Shown piece after piece: positions 50,209 through 58,873 of a stretch of 64,000 nucleotides of DNA (position 1 is the first letter of the stretch; every line of letters begins with the position of its first letter). Below the pieces are notes generated by a model that was given only the letters and a program-made list of their open reading frames with translations, had not been told where the DNA came from and ran no database searches. The stretch is from the NCBI RefSeq assembly GCF_020215705.1, contig NZ_JAIWNB010000031.1:54634-118633 (forward strand). Reading direction: 5' to 3'. Position numbers and translations under genes: made by a program. The stretch is from Nonomuraea aurantiaca. GTDB taxonomy: Bacteria > Actinomycetota > Actinomycetes > Streptosporangiales > Streptosporangiaceae.

Positions 50209-51411
50209 ATGCAGCAGAACACCGTGAAGACAGCACTCGTCATCGGCGGCGGGATCGCCGGGCCGGTCACCGCGATGGCCCTGCAGAAGGCGGGCATCGA
50301 CGCCGCCGTCTACGAGGCGTACGAGAAGACCGCCGACGGGGTCGGTGGTGGCATGAGCCTCGCCCCCAACGGAGTCGACGCGCTGGACGCGATCGACTGC
50401 GCCGACCTGATCCGCCCGCTCGGCGCGCCGATGACCGGCATCGTGCTCCAGGACTGGAAGGGTCGTCCGCTCGCCGAGTTCGGCAACCCGCCCGGGATCC
50501 GGCCGATGCAGTTCGTCTGGCGCGACGAGCTCTATCGGGTGCTGCACGACGAGGCCGCGCGGCGCGGTGTCAGAACCGAGCACGGCAAGCGCCTCGTCCG
50601 GGCCGAGGAGACCGCCGACGGGGTGACCGCGCACTTCGCGGACGGCACCCAGGCCACCGCCGACATCCTCATCGGCTGCGACGGCATCCGCTCGACCGTC
50701 CGCTCCCTCATCGACCCGGCCGCACCGGGACCGCAGTACGCAGGTCTGATCAGCTTCGGCGCCCGCGTCCGGGCACCGGGGATCCCCTCGACCGGAGGCA
50801 AGATGCCGATGACCTTCGGCAAGAAGGCGTTCTTCGGCTACCAGGTCTTCGGCGCGGACGACGCCGTCTGGTTCGCGAACCTCCCGCACCCCGAGCCGAT
50901 GACCGCCGCCGAGGTCCAGGCGGCCCCGGCCGCCAAGTGGCTGCCGATCCTGGCGGAGAAGTTCGCCGCCGACGGCACCCCGGCGCGGGACCTGATCGAG
51001 CGGACCGATCCGTCGGACGTGGTGATCGTCGGCCCGATGGAGAACATGTTACCCACAACCGTCACGTGGAGCCGGGGCCGAATCGTGCTGGTCGGCGACG
51101 CGGTGCACGCGCCGTCGTCCAGTTCGGGGCAGGGCGCGTCCCTGTCGATCGAGAGCGCGATCCAGCTCGCCCGCTGCCTACGCGACCTCCCCTATGCCGA
51201 GGCGTTCGCCGCCTATGAGGCCGAGCGCCGTCCCCGGGTCGAGCGGGTCATCAAGGAGACGGCCCGCAAGAACGCCAGCAAGGCGGCGGGGCCGATCGGT
51301 CGCGTCGTCAACGCGTACGCGATCCGGATCTTCGGCAAACTGGGCAAGCCCGAGAAGATGACCTGGATCTTCGACTACCGGATCGACTGGGACACCAAGG
51401 TGACCGGATGA
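50209..51411 (+). CDS. FAD-dependent aromatic monooxygenase (PHBH fold)
   Basis: The 400-aa enzyme has an FAD dinucleotide fold VIGGGIAGPVTAMALQKAG, the DG motif in ADILIGCDGIRSTVR, and the GD motif in RIVLVGDAVHAPSSSSGQGASLSIE. Class A flavin monooxygenases use NAD(P)H and O2 to hydroxylate or oxygenate small, often aromatic or tetracycline-like molecules. With divergent PadR it forms a typical substrate-inducible detoxification unit. Confidence 0.93.
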   Translation: MQQNTVKTALVIGGGIAGPVTAMALQKAGIDAAVYEAYEKTADGVGGGMSLAPNGVDALDAIDCADLIRPLGAPMTGIVLQDWKGRPLAEFGNPPGIRPMQFVWRDELYRVLHDEAARRGVRTEHGKRLVRAEETADGVTAHFADGTQATADILIGCDGIRSTVRSLIDPAAPGPQYAGLISFGARVRAPGIPSTGGKMPMTFGKKAFFGYQVFGADDAVWFANLPHPEPMTAAEVQAAPAAKWLPILAEKFAADGTPARDLIERTDPSDVVIVGPMENMLPTTVTWSRGRIVLVGDAVHAPSSSSGQGASLSIESAIQLARCLRDLPYAEAFAAYEAERRPRVERVIKETARKNASKAAGPIGRVVNAYAIRIFGKLGKPEKMTWIFDYRIDWDTKVTG

Positions 51412-51460
51412 TCGCAAGGGCTCATATGGGCTGTTAACGAGTGCCTCCCGTCCTGCCGAA

Positions 51461-51479
51461 TCACTCCGACCCGGAGTGA
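51461..51479. terminator. hairpin downstream of the FAD monooxygenase
   Basis: TCACTCCG-ACC-CGGAGTGA forms a perfect 8-bp stem 50 bp after the stop at 51411. Its 3' half starts the 37-bp dispersed repeat. Confidence 0.7.
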
Positions 51480-51502
51480 ACGGGCATGTCGCATCGAATA
51501 GG
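51466..51502. repeat. 37-bp dispersed repeat, copy 2
   Basis: Matches 48447-48483 with two substitutions; here it is intergenic between the monooxygenase and the McrA-like endonuclease. Confidence 0.75.
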
Positions 51503-51588
51503 TAGGCCGCCAGTCCAGCCCGTGCTCCAGGGCCAGAGGGAGGCCCAGCATCCACACGGCTGTCGGCCCCCGGACATATCGTGATCCG

Positions 51589-52743
51589 ATGGCTTTATCC
51601 GATCTCGATCGCGAGATGGTCCTGGCGGCCATCGAGGAGTACGACCAACTAGGCCGCGACGCCTTCCTGGAGCGGTACGGCTACCGAGCAGCACGCGACT
51701 ACTTCATCATCCACAACGGCCGCCGCTACGACTCCAAGGCCATCGCCGGCGTGGCACACCGCGATGTCGACGGGCATCCGCTTCGCGCTTCGGAGTTCTC
51801 CGGAGGGGCCGCAACGGTCGGCAGGGTCCTTGGCCACCTCGGATTCCTCATCACTTCGCGCCAAGACGCGTCGCCTGCCGCTGCATTCCTCGAAAAGCTG
51901 AGAAACCTCGACACCGCCGTCTCGAACGGCCGCCCCAAACGGCACCAGCCGCTCACCTTGCTGTGGGCCCTCGGCCGCGCCGCACACCGAGCGGAACGCC
52001 TTGTTCCATGGAATGCCACACGAGCCGAGATCAGCGCACTCATCAGAGAGTTCGGCCTGCCGGGCGACCGGCCCACCCCTGAATACCCGGTCCTAAAGCT
52101 CACGCACTTCGGGCTATGGACACTGCCCGACCACCCGGAGCCGCCTCGCCCCAGCGGCAGCCCACCTCTAGGGTGGATGAGCCGAAACCAGCCGGTCTCC
52201 GGTCTACGCGAGTGGGTGTACGACCTGGTGACGGAGGACCAGGCGGTACGGTCTCAAGCAAGCGCGTACCTCTTGAGCACGTACTTCCCAGACGAGGATC
52301 AGAACGCGCTGCTCGTACGCGTCGGTCTGAGCGATCTCGACAATGAGCCACTCCCGCCGCACGACGACGTCCATGCACCTGAACGCCGCCCGACCACGGT
52401 CAAGCGGATCGTCCGGGACAGCGCGCTCTCACTGCTGATCAAGACCCTGCACGATCACGCCTGCCAGATGTGCGGAGTCCGGCTGCTGCTCCCTAACGGC
52501 CCATACGCCGAGGGAGCGCATATCCGCCCGCTCGGCAGTCCGCACGACGGCTACGACGTGACAGGCAATCTCCTCTGCCTCTGCCCCAACGACCACGTGC
52601 TCTTCGACCAGGGCGCAATCATCGTCAAGGACGACCTCACGGTGATCAACCGGATCACCGGCGAGTCGAGGGGCCTGTTGCGCACCGCTCTCGGGCACGA
52701 CATCGATCCGCAATATCTGAGGTACCACCGCAATTTGTACTGA
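51589..52743 (+). CDS. McrA-like type IV restriction endonuclease with DNA sulfur-binding domain and HNH nuclease
   Basis: The 384-aa protein has the N-terminal head of ScoMcrA-like enzymes (AIEEYDQLGRDAFLERYGY, RRYDSKAIAGVAH, SGGAATVGRVLGHLGF, about 14-86). A sulfur-binding domain lies at about 98-180 with GRPKRHQPLTLLWALGRA and TPEYPVLKLTHFGLW, including the His-Gln-Pro and Tyr-Pro positions that cradle the phosphorothioate. The HNH domain is at about 290-360 (CQMCGVRLLL, AEGAHIRPLG, NLLCLCPNDHVLFDQGA). It lacks the SRA domain found between these in the ~520-aa ScoMcrA, so it should recognise phosphorothioated rather than 5-methylcytosine DNA. It probably restricts incoming Dnd-modified DNA; no dnd genes are nearby. 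Confidence 0.87.
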   Translation: MALSDLDREMVLAAIEEYDQLGRDAFLERYGYRAARDYFIIHNGRRYDSKAIAGVAHRDVDGHPLRASEFSGGAATVGRVLGHLGFLITSRQDASPAAAFLEKLRNLDTAVSNGRPKRHQPLTLLWALGRAAHRAERLVPWNATRAEISALIREFGLPGDRPTPEYPVLKLTHFGLWTLPDHPEPPRPSGSPPLGWMSRNQPVSGLREWVYDLVTEDQAVRSQASAYLLSTYFPDEDQNALLVRVGLSDLDNEPLPPHDDVHAPERRPTTVKRIVRDSALSLLIKTLHDHACQMCGVRLLLPNGPYAEGAHIRPLGSPHDGYDVTGNLLCLCPNDHVLFDQGAIIVKDDLTVINRITGESRGLLRTALGHDIDPQYLRYHRNLY

Positions 52744-52790
52744 CTCATAACACGTGCTCAGCCTGCGATCGAAACCGTCGGATCTCTCCG

Positions 52791-53183
52791 TCATGATCCC
52801 CCTGCGACGAGCTCAACAGTCGCGGCCGAGGTGAGACACGAACATAAGCTGGCCTCGCCCGAGAGGATCAACGCCCACATGCGTTCGGCCACCTGGCGGC
52901 GCCACGGGCCGGCGTATGACTCGCGAGGAGACGATCCCTGGTCCTTACGACGGATTCGATAGTTGCCGCCGCAAGCCAGGAGCTCGTAAACGACGGTGCT
53001 GCATGAGCAGGTGTATTCGAGGATCCGGCAGCGGGACGGGTTGTCCGTGGTCCACTCCAGAAGGGTCTTCGGACCGTCTGTCCGGTGGGGTGGGTGCGGA
53101 GCAAGTCCAGGGCACGGCCATGCCTTCGTCACCAGCCCTGTGGGTGGGGCCAGGACGCCAGCCGCTCGCTTCGCGTCCGTCAT
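52791..53183 (-). CDS. small conserved protein of unknown function (VYELLACGGNYRIRR type)
   Basis: ATG at 53183 follows the ATPase gene's stop by four bases, so they are co-translated. The 130-aa protein ends in a recognisable block: TVVYELLACGGNYRIRR followed by an Arg/Trp-rich helix and MWALILSGEA. The same pattern (FELCTAGGLWFVR ... LWMQILTGQA) is found in the small protein at 63131. Such proteins occur in actinomycetes next to XRE regulators; function unknown. The six cysteines are unusual for the size. Confidence 0.65.
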   Translation of the reverse strand: MTDAKRAAGVLAPPTGLVTKAWPCPGLAPHPPHRTDGPKTLLEWTTDNPSRCRILEYTCSCSTVVYELLACGGNYRIRRKDQGSSPRESYAGPWRRQVAERMWALILSGEASLCSCLTSAATVELVAGGS

Positions 53184-53187
53184 GGCC

Positions 53188-53679
53188 TCAACGCACCTCA
53201 TCCAGCGCTCCAGGCTGTTGCCTGATCTTCAGCCGGGCCCAGACGATCTTCCCGCCCGTGCTCAGCCATCGATAGCCCCACTCCGCGGCTGTCTTGTCGA
53301 CCACCTGCAGCCCTCGTCCGCCCACCTCCGAGGCGCTGGGATGGCCGATTCTCGGCGGCTTAAGACTGGGATCCCACACCTCTATGACCACGTCATCGGC
53401 TGTGCGGTGGAGGGCGATCCACACGTGTCGATCACATCCGGCGAGTATCCCGAACATCTCGATTTCTGCTTCACGAGCTACTTCGCTTAGCTCGACCGCT
53501 TTTATGCCATTGGTCACCAGCTCACTGCCGACGAGCCTGGCATCGTCGATCAGCTTCTCGCACCCCCACCTCTCCAGCACCAGCGCGACATACCTGCGCG
53601 CGATCGACACAGATACCGGAAAAGCTGGTAGCTCAATGCAGTCGTGTAGATTCGCCCCCTTCTTTGCTTCCCTGTTCAT
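53188..53679 (-). CDS. HATPase_c_2 serine-kinase/anti-sigma-factor-like ATP-binding protein
   Basis: The 163-aa protein from the ATG at 53679 contains ARLVGSELVTNGIKA (N box), VIEVWDPSLKPP (G1 region) and GGRGLQVVDKTAAEWGYRW (G2 box), the pattern of RsbW/SpoIIAB-like regulators abundant in actinomycetes. It is divergent from an XRE-DUF5753/DUF397 pair. The trio resembles the AbaA/WhiJ-type developmental regulatory sets. Confidence 0.87.
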   Translation of the reverse strand: MNREAKKGANLHDCIELPAFPVSVSIARRYVALVLERWGCEKLIDDARLVGSELVTNGIKAVELSEVAREAEIEMFGILAGCDRHVWIALHRTADDVVIEVWDPSLKPPRIGHPSASEVGGRGLQVVDKTAAEWGYRWLSTGGKIVWARLKIRQQPGALDEVR

Positions 53680-54075
53680 ATCGTGTCCTCGAAGACGGCC
53701 GACCGAATCCGCACTCGCTGAGGCCAGCGATACCTGCATGTCCCGTTCATGGCCCGCACCGCCTTCTGCCTGCCGATCAAGCTCCGGATGTACGAGCCTG
53801 GCGGCCTCTCTACGAGCCGAGCAGTGCGCGTCCATCTCGCCGACCACCTCCGCATGGGACTGGAAATCCGTTCACCGCACGCGACGGAAGCCCCGTCTTT
53901 CGTTGCTGCGTGGAACCCAAGCATGAGCAATATCGGCGAACAGCAGAGCCTCCACCTCACGAAACTGGATGACAAAAGGAGGCGCAAAGCCTGTATTATC
54001 TGTCACGCACCTGTCGTTCTATTACTGCAGCCCGGGATATTCCATGGGCGACTGGCATGATGATCGGAGGGCAGG
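53680..54075. promoter_or_regulatory. 396-bp divergent region between the ATPase and XRE genes
   Basis: No gene is supported. Upstream of the XRE start an AT-rich stretch (about 53980-54050) is the likely promoter region. No clear operator symmetry was found. Confidence 0.45.
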
Positions 54076-54891
54076 GTGGATACCGACAACAGCGATCAGA
54101 TGTCACCGCGGGCGCGCTTCGCTTCCGACCTGGAGCGCTACCGGAAGAAGGCGAAGCTTTCTCAAATATCACTAAGCGTCCGGATGCGATGTCATACCTC
54201 TCTTATCAGCCATGTCGAACGAGGGCGCCGGACGCCGACACTGGGGTTCGCCGAAGCGGCCGATCAGGCTTTCGACCTTGACGGGCATTTCGCAAAGCTT
54301 TATAGGCAAATAACCCATTCACCCACTCTCGGTTGGTTTGCACGCTGGGTGGAGGAGATAGAGCCGCAGGCGGTCATCCTTCAGTCATGGGATCCGCTCC
54401 TTGTACCCGGACTACTCCAGACCCCGGAGTACGCGCGAGCGATCTTCTCCACGACGTCCCCTCCCGACCGGGCGGAGGAACGGGTTCAGGCTCGTACGCG
54501 ACGCATGCAGATCTTCGACAGTCCAACCCCGCCAGTCTTCCTGGCATTGATCGAAGACAGCGTGCTGCATCGTCCGATCGGAGGGCCAGAGATCCTCTTG
54601 AACCAGCTTCGCCATCTGCAAGAGCTCTCCCGGCATCCACGAATTACTGTCCAGCTAGTGCCTACCACTGCTGGCTGCGTGGCTGGGACGATGAGCGCGT
54701 TCGCGCTGGCGCGTCTACGCGACGGCTCTGAGGTTGTCTCAGCCGACTCGGTCCTGTCTGGCCAAGTCACCGGCGATCACGATGCAGTCGCGCAGCTCAA
54801 GGTGAGATATGACAACATCAGAGCGGACGCACTTCCACATACAGTGTCGCAACAGGCCATAGAGGATGCGATAAAGAAATGGGCGAACTGA
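54076..54891 (+). CDS. XRE-family regulator with DUF5753 (WhiJ-like)
   Basis: The 271-aa protein from the GTG at 54076 has an XRE HTH (RYRKKAKLSQISLSVRMRCHTSLISHVERGRR) and a DUF5753 domain with WFARWVEEIEPQAVILQSWDPLLVPGLLQTPEYARA and EDSVLHRPIGGPEILLNQLRHL. DUF5753-XRE proteins control development and antibiotic production in actinomycetes and pair with small DUF397 proteins, as here. Confidence 0.93.
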   Translation: MDTDNSDQMSPRARFASDLERYRKKAKLSQISLSVRMRCHTSLISHVERGRRTPTLGFAEAADQAFDLDGHFAKLYRQITHSPTLGWFARWVEEIEPQAVILQSWDPLLVPGLLQTPEYARAIFSTTSPPDRAEERVQARTRRMQIFDSPTPPVFLALIEDSVLHRPIGGPEILLNQLRHLQELSRHPRITVQLVPTTAGCVAGTMSAFALARLRDGSEVVSADSVLSGQVTGDHDAVAQLKVRYDNIRADALPHTVSQQAIEDAIKKWAN

Positions 54892-55085
54892 ACCTTGGCA
54901 AGGCGGAGTGGCGCAAGGCGACCGCCAGCGGTGACAACGGCCAATGCGTTGAAGTGGCAACCAATCTGCCCAACGTCGTAGCGGTGCGCGACAGCAAGAA
55001 CCCCACCGGGCCTGCCTTGATCTTCACGCGTGATGAGTGGGCGGCGTTCCTGCACGGAGCGGCTCACGGCGAGTTCGACATCTGA
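54879..55085 (+). CDS. DUF397-domain small protein
   Basis: The 68-aa product reads EWRKATASGDNGQCVEVA, VAVRDSKNPTGPALIFTRDEW and AAFLHGAAHGEFD, the standard DUF397 pattern. It overlaps the XRE gene by 13 bases. DUF397 partners act with DUF5753-XRE regulators in WhiJ-like systems. Confidence 0.93.
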   Translation: MGELNLGKAEWRKATASGDNGQCVEVATNLPNVVAVRDSKNPTGPALIFTRDEWAAFLHGAAHGEFDI

Positions 55086-55129
55086 TCTTAAAGGCCCTCG
55101 CGGGTTCACGGTTTGCTAGGCGGGGGGCC

Positions 55130-55344
55130 GCCATCGGCGTGGCGGGGCTCTGCCCGCCGGTTGCGCCCAGTGGGTCAGCGCTGCTCAGGGCTTGTCGGCC
55201 GTCACCTGGCACGCGGCCGGCGTACGGGCTGCTGCTCTTCGCCTCCCGCACCACCTGGCCGTCGATCCTAATACGGCACTCCACCGCACCCTCGGCGCCG
55301 TTATGCACCCACTGGTACAGGTACGGCTGGGTCCCGTCCTCTCA
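55130..55344 (-). pseudogene. MmpS-like protein C-terminal fragment
   Basis: The minus-strand frame reads YLYQWVHNGAEGAVECRIR and IDGQVVREAKSSSPYAG, resembling the C-terminal half of MmpS-type exported accessory proteins (VTCxIxVDGKVVxExTSxGAY). A stop codon precedes it and no start or signal region is left. It lies directly beyond the stop of the deazaflavin-dependent enzyme. Confidence 0.45.
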
Positions 55345-55349
55345 GCCGA

Positions 55350-55808
55350 TCAGTTCCCGGCCGCCGCCTCCAGCACGAAGACGGGGATCACCCGATCGGT
55401 CTTCTCCTGGTATTCGGCGTACGGCGGATACGCGGCGACCGCGCGCTTCCACCACTCGGCCTTCTCGTCCCCGGTGATCTCACGGACCGTCATGTCCTGA
55501 CGTACGGACCCGTCCTGGAGTTCCACGTGCGGGTCAGCCTTGAGGTTGAAGTACCAGACCGGGTGGCTCGGGAAGCCGCCCTTCGAGGCCACGGCGGCGT
55601 ACCGTCCTTCGTGCTCCACGCGCATCAGCGGGATCTTGCGGAGCTTGCCGCTCTTCGCGCCGCGCGTCGTGAGAATGACGACGGGCAGTCCCGTGTCCCA
55701 GAGCGTCGCCCCCTGCGTCCCGTCCGAGCTCTCGTACAGCTCGACCTGTTCGCGCACCCACTGCGCCGGACTCGGCACGTACTCGCCCTCAAGAGGCATC
55801 ACGGCCAT
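55350..55808 (-). CDS. F420-type deazaflavin-dependent oxidoreductase (DDN/nitroreductase family)
   Basis: The protein of about 150 aa (ATG at 55808 or 55799) starts MPLEGEYVPSPAQWVREQVELYE and carries LTTRGAKSGKLRKIPLMRVEHEG, the FMN/F420-binding split-barrel signature, HPVWYFNLKADPHVELQDG, and AAYPPYAEYQEKTDRVIPVFVLE. It probably uses reduced F420 to reduce an organic substrate. Confidence 0.92.
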   Translation of the reverse strand: MAVMPLEGEYVPSPAQWVREQVELYESSDGTQGATLWDTGLPVVILTTRGAKSGKLRKIPLMRVEHEGRYAAVASKGGFPSHPVWYFNLKADPHVELQDGSVRQDMTVREITGDEKAEWWKRAVAAYPPYAEYQEKTDRVIPVFVLEAAAGN

Positions 55809-55918
55809 CCCATCGTTGCCTACCGATGATGTTGCGCAGTTCAACACCACCACCGCGCGGATTCATCCTCACCACACTGCCAGCAAGTGTCCCGCCCGGC
55901 GCGCCCAAGAAACAGCCC

Positions 55919-56110
55919 TTAGCTGCGGAACATGCGCAGAGAGCGGATGAGCATGGCCAGGTGGGAGGAGCGGTGGCGATCGGCGACGATCCAGCACAGG
56001 GCGACGATCGCCACCACCGCGGTGAGGAGGAGGACGGCCAGGACTGAGCTGCTGACCATAGCCAGTGTGGCGATGACCGCCAGTCCGCCTGCCGTCTTGG
56101 TCTTGGTCAT
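55919..56110 (-). CDS. 63-aa membrane protein
   Basis: ATG at 56110 overlaps the preceding gene's stop (ATGA). The product has one or two hydrophobic helices (GGLAVIATLAMVSSSVLAVLL, VVAIVALCWIVAD) and a basic tail. It is the third gene of the padR operon. Family not recognised. Confidence 0.6.
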   Translation of the reverse strand: MTKTKTAGGLAVIATLAMVSSSVLAVLLLTAVVAIVALCWIVADRHRSSHLAMLIRSLRMFRS

Positions 56111-57366
56111 GAGCTGGCCTTCTCGCGGCTGGAGGAACGCAGTTCGGCGTGCAGGCGTCCGGCGCGGATGAGGATGCGCAGGGAGTAGGAGAGCAGGTGC
56201 CGCCAGCGGGCACCTTCGTGGGCCAGGTCGTGCAGTTCGACGCTGAACTCCTCGGCGTAGCGCTCCCGGTACGGGCCGGGCAACAGCGCCGCCGCGACCG
56301 CCACCAGGTGTCCCGGCATGCGTTCCAGGGTGACGCCGAACCGCTCCACGGGCACGACCCACCGACGATAGGCGACCATCCGAACGGCGGCCACCACTAG
56401 AACCACGGGGGTCGACACGGCGACGGCGACAGCGAAGAGGGCGAGGTACACCAGGGTGAGCGCGCCGGCGATGACGAGGGCCACGCACAGCTCGCAGGCG
56501 TACACCAGCGCTCTGATCAGGACGGCGGCAAGCACGCAGGCGAGCAGGCACTGAACGACCAGCAGCTGGTCGCGGCCGACCGCGGCGGATAGAAGGGTGA
56601 GATCGACACCAGGCAGATCTCGCACGCCGTCGACGACGTACCCCGTGAGGGTGCCCAAGTCCGTCCCAGGCAGCGGTCGCGGGCGCAAGCGCGCGTCGGC
56701 GACGGCCAGAAGGATGGCCAACCCGGCCGTGAGGAGCACGACACGAACCAGTGCTCGTTCCAGCCTGGCGCAGGTCGTGACGAAGCCGATGCGGTCGGCA
56801 CGGGTGACACGGTACGCAACCATGAGGTCCCAGGCCTGCTTCAGGCTCCTGGCCAGAGCAAGTGCCAGGACGCAGGCGAACAGGCACTGAGCGACCAGCG
56901 ACTGGTCGCGGCCGACCGCGGCGGGCAGGAGGGTGAGATCGACGCCAGGCAGATCTCGCACGCCGTCGACGACGTACCCCGCGAGGGTGCCCAGATCCGT
57001 ACCGGGCAGCGGTCGCGGGCGCAAGCGCGCGTCGGCGACGGCCAGAAGGATGGCCAACCCGGCCGTGAGGAGCACGACACGGACCAGTGCTCTTGGCCTG
57101 GCGAGGCCGGTGAACCATCGGCGGTGGGGGTCACGTGCGACGATGCGCTCGAGCATGCTGTCACTCCGGTCCCGCAGCCGGCCCAGAGTCTCGTCGATGC
57201 CAACGAAGGCGTCACCGAAGAGGGCGCCAAGCGCGACCTGGCCTTCCAGCCCCCGGTCCACGCGTGAGGGCGGCGAATAGCGAGGCCTGCGGGAGCTGCG
57301 TCGCGCAGGCCGACGGCGAGAGTAGGGGCGCGTAGCAGGACGCCTCGCGGCCCGTCCCAGGCTCAC
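56107..57366 (-). CDS. membrane protein with an internal tandem duplication, PadR-linked
   Basis: The 419-aa protein starts right over the padR stop (4-base overlap). It contains two nearly identical segments of about 75 aa (ALVRVVLLTAGLAILLAVAD through GRDQ and CVLA), offset by 112 residues and reflecting the DNA repeat. Further membrane helices follow (LVIAGALTLVYLALFAVAVAV; TPVVLVVAAVRMVA). The cytoplasmic C-terminal region reads LLPGPYRERYAEEFSVELHDLAHEGARWRHLL, a segment common in PadR-associated actinobacterial proteins. The role is unknown. Confidence 0.75.
   Translation of the reverse strand: MSLGRAARRPATRPYSRRRPARRSSRRPRYSPPSRVDRGLEGQVALGALFGDAFVGIDETLGRLRDRSDSMLERIVARDPHRRWFTGLARPRALVRVVLLTAGLAILLAVADARLRPRPLPGTDLGTLAGYVVDGVRDLPGVDLTLLPAAVGRDQSLVAQCLFACVLALALARSLKQAWDLMVAYRVTRADRIGFVTTCARLERALVRVVLLTAGLAILLAVADARLRPRPLPGTDLGTLTGYVVDGVRDLPGVDLTLLSAAVGRDQLLVVQCLLACVLAAVLIRALVYACELCVALVIAGALTLVYLALFAVAVAVSTPVVLVVAAVRMVAYRRWVVPVERFGVTLERMPGHLVAVAAALLPGPYRERYAEEFSVELHDLAHEGARWRHLLSYSLRILIRAGRLHAELRSSSREKASS
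56525..56758. repeat. direct repeat copy 1 (234 bp, offset 336 bp)
   Basis: About 234 bp within the membrane-protein gene are nearly identical to 56861-57094, with only scattered substitutions. The offset is 336 bp, exactly 112 codons, so the reading frame is kept. Confidence 0.88.
56861..57094. repeat. direct repeat copy 2 (234 bp, offset 336 bp)
   Basis: Partner of 56525-56758; recombination between the copies would delete 336 bp in frame. Confidence 0.88.
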
Positions 57367-57692
57367 CCGTGACCCCCGACTTGTCCCGGCCGCAGCAGGG
57401 ACGAGGGCAGAGCCATCCTGCCGACCGGGCTGCGGGCTGCGGCGAGAGCGATACGCGACCGCTCGGCCCCATCAGCGGTGAGCCGGTAGTAGCGCCGTCG
57501 GGGACGGCCCTCCTGCCGGGGGTCGGCCTCCTCCCACCACGACTCGACCCAGCCGTAACCTTCCAGCCGAGCCAAGATGGGATGGATTGTGCCGCTCGGC
57601 AGGTCGGCTGCCGAGCAGATCTCGAGCCCGTAACGCTCGCGCGCCGGGTCTTCCAGCAGCACCCGCAGCACGAGCTGCGTCGGCATAGTCAT
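57363..57692 (-). CDS. PadR-family transcriptional regulator
   Basis: The 109-aa protein from the ATG at 57692 has the PadR winged helix: TQLVLRVLLEDPARERYGLEI, LPSGTIHPILARLEGYGWVES and RPRRRYYRLTADGAERSR. It is the first gene of a three-gene operon with overlapping stops and starts, so it probably autoregulates the membrane proteins downstream. Confidence 0.9.
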   Translation of the reverse strand: MTMPTQLVLRVLLEDPARERYGLEICSAADLPSGTIHPILARLEGYGWVESWWEEADPRQEGRPRRRYYRLTADGAERSRIALAAARSPVGRMALPSSLLRPGQVGGHG

Positions 57693-58002
57693 TCTAGGAG
57701 CTGAACCCACAGTCGTATTCTACTTAGCCCATGGTAGAGGTCAACCCACCATGGCGATGGAAGCCGGCGCCGAACATCCGGGCAAGGGCGGTGACCCTCC
57801 TACCGCAGGCCAAGGCGGGGAAGGATCAGGGGCAAGACGATCAGGGTGGCGTCGTGACCGCCTGGTTTAGACGCTGCGGAGCAGCGATGGTGGATACACA
57901 GGGATGACGTGACGCGACTGGAGCGCGAGTCCTTCGACAGGCCATTTCGGGGCTAGTCGCGGCAGGCTTCGAGCGAACGCGCCGACTTGACCAGGAGGTC
58001 AT

Positions 58003-58527
58003 GTGGACAGCACGGTGTGGGTTGCGATCTTGACAGGTGGGACGGCGATCCTGGCGGGATGGGTGACCAGCCTGGGGAACGCTCGCGCAGCACGAATCCA
58101 AGCCGAAGCGTCCGCTAGAGCTCAACATCATGCCCAGATTCGTGAAGCACGTCGGACGGCCTACCTCGAGTTCTTGGAGCAGGCCCACATCACGGGCGAG
58201 CTCTACTACAGGCTCGGCGACGTCTACATTCAACTGGCACAGCCGGACGAGCAGTTAGAGAAGATTCAGGAATTACGTAATGCCCTGCGGGACGCCTATG
58301 ATCCGCTGGCACGATGCGCCAGGGTGGTTCTCCTCGAAGGGCCAGAAGCCGTCGCCGCAAGGGCAGAAGCCGTCATACAGGCGACCACGGATGCCAACGG
58401 AGCGCTGTGGTACATCGCACAAGGCGCCCCCGAAGGGCGTTCCCGCTTCGACAGCGCCCACCAGGTGTTCCGTGACCGGCTGGAGATCTTCATCGAAACG
58501 GCCCGAGCAACCATAGGCACCCCGTAG
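58003..58527 (+). CDS. membrane-anchored coiled-coil protein of unknown function
   Basis: GTG at 58003 has AGGAGG in AGGAGGTCAT upstream. The 174-aa protein has one N-terminal helix (VWVAILTGGTAILAGWVTSLG) and a charged, helical cytoplasmic region (ARAARIQAEASARAQHHAQIREARRTAYLEFLEQA). This layout is common among actinomycete hypothetical proteins and has no assigned function. Confidence 0.75.
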   Translation: MDSTVWVAILTGGTAILAGWVTSLGNARAARIQAEASARAQHHAQIREARRTAYLEFLEQAHITGELYYRLGDVYIQLAQPDEQLEKIQELRNALRDAYDPLARCARVVLLEGPEAVAARAEAVIQATTDANGALWYIAQGAPEGRSRFDSAHQVFRDRLEIFIETARATIGTP

Positions 58528-58873
58528 CGGTTTGCCCGGGGCGCTCTTCTCCACCGAACCCTTCGTACGCTGGCCTGCGATTTCTTAGCCGCCAATCTCG
58601 GCCTTCAACGCCTTTGATGGGTCGAATACGCGCTGTAGGACCATGACCACGGGATATCGACCAGCCTTCGAGCACGATCCACTCCATTATCGACCACCTG
58701 GGGTGGGCGAATTTCAGGTAGCTCGCAACCGGAAGGTCCTATCAGGTTGAACCGCTCTCAGGACGGCGTGCGTACATCTCGTCGAACCCCATATCCGTCG
58801 GGCAGGAAGCCTCCGGGTGGATCCGGATGAGAGATAGCCTGCGCATGTCCTCTGAAGATGCCGGAGGCCGGTC
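58528..58873. other. 346-bp intergenic region, nothing recognised
   Basis: No coding frame is supported. The promoter of the type-VII-like operon should lie here; GGAGG precedes the next start at 58874. Confidence 0.5.

Noticed and set aside
55024..55308. Intact minus-strand gene of 94 aa
   Set aside because: Only an MmpS-like middle part is protein-like; an upstream stop and the absence of a signal region argue for a fragment.
56525..57094. Long direct repeats as insertion-sequence ends
   Set aside because: They lie in frame in one gene and no transposase or terminal inverted repeats are present.
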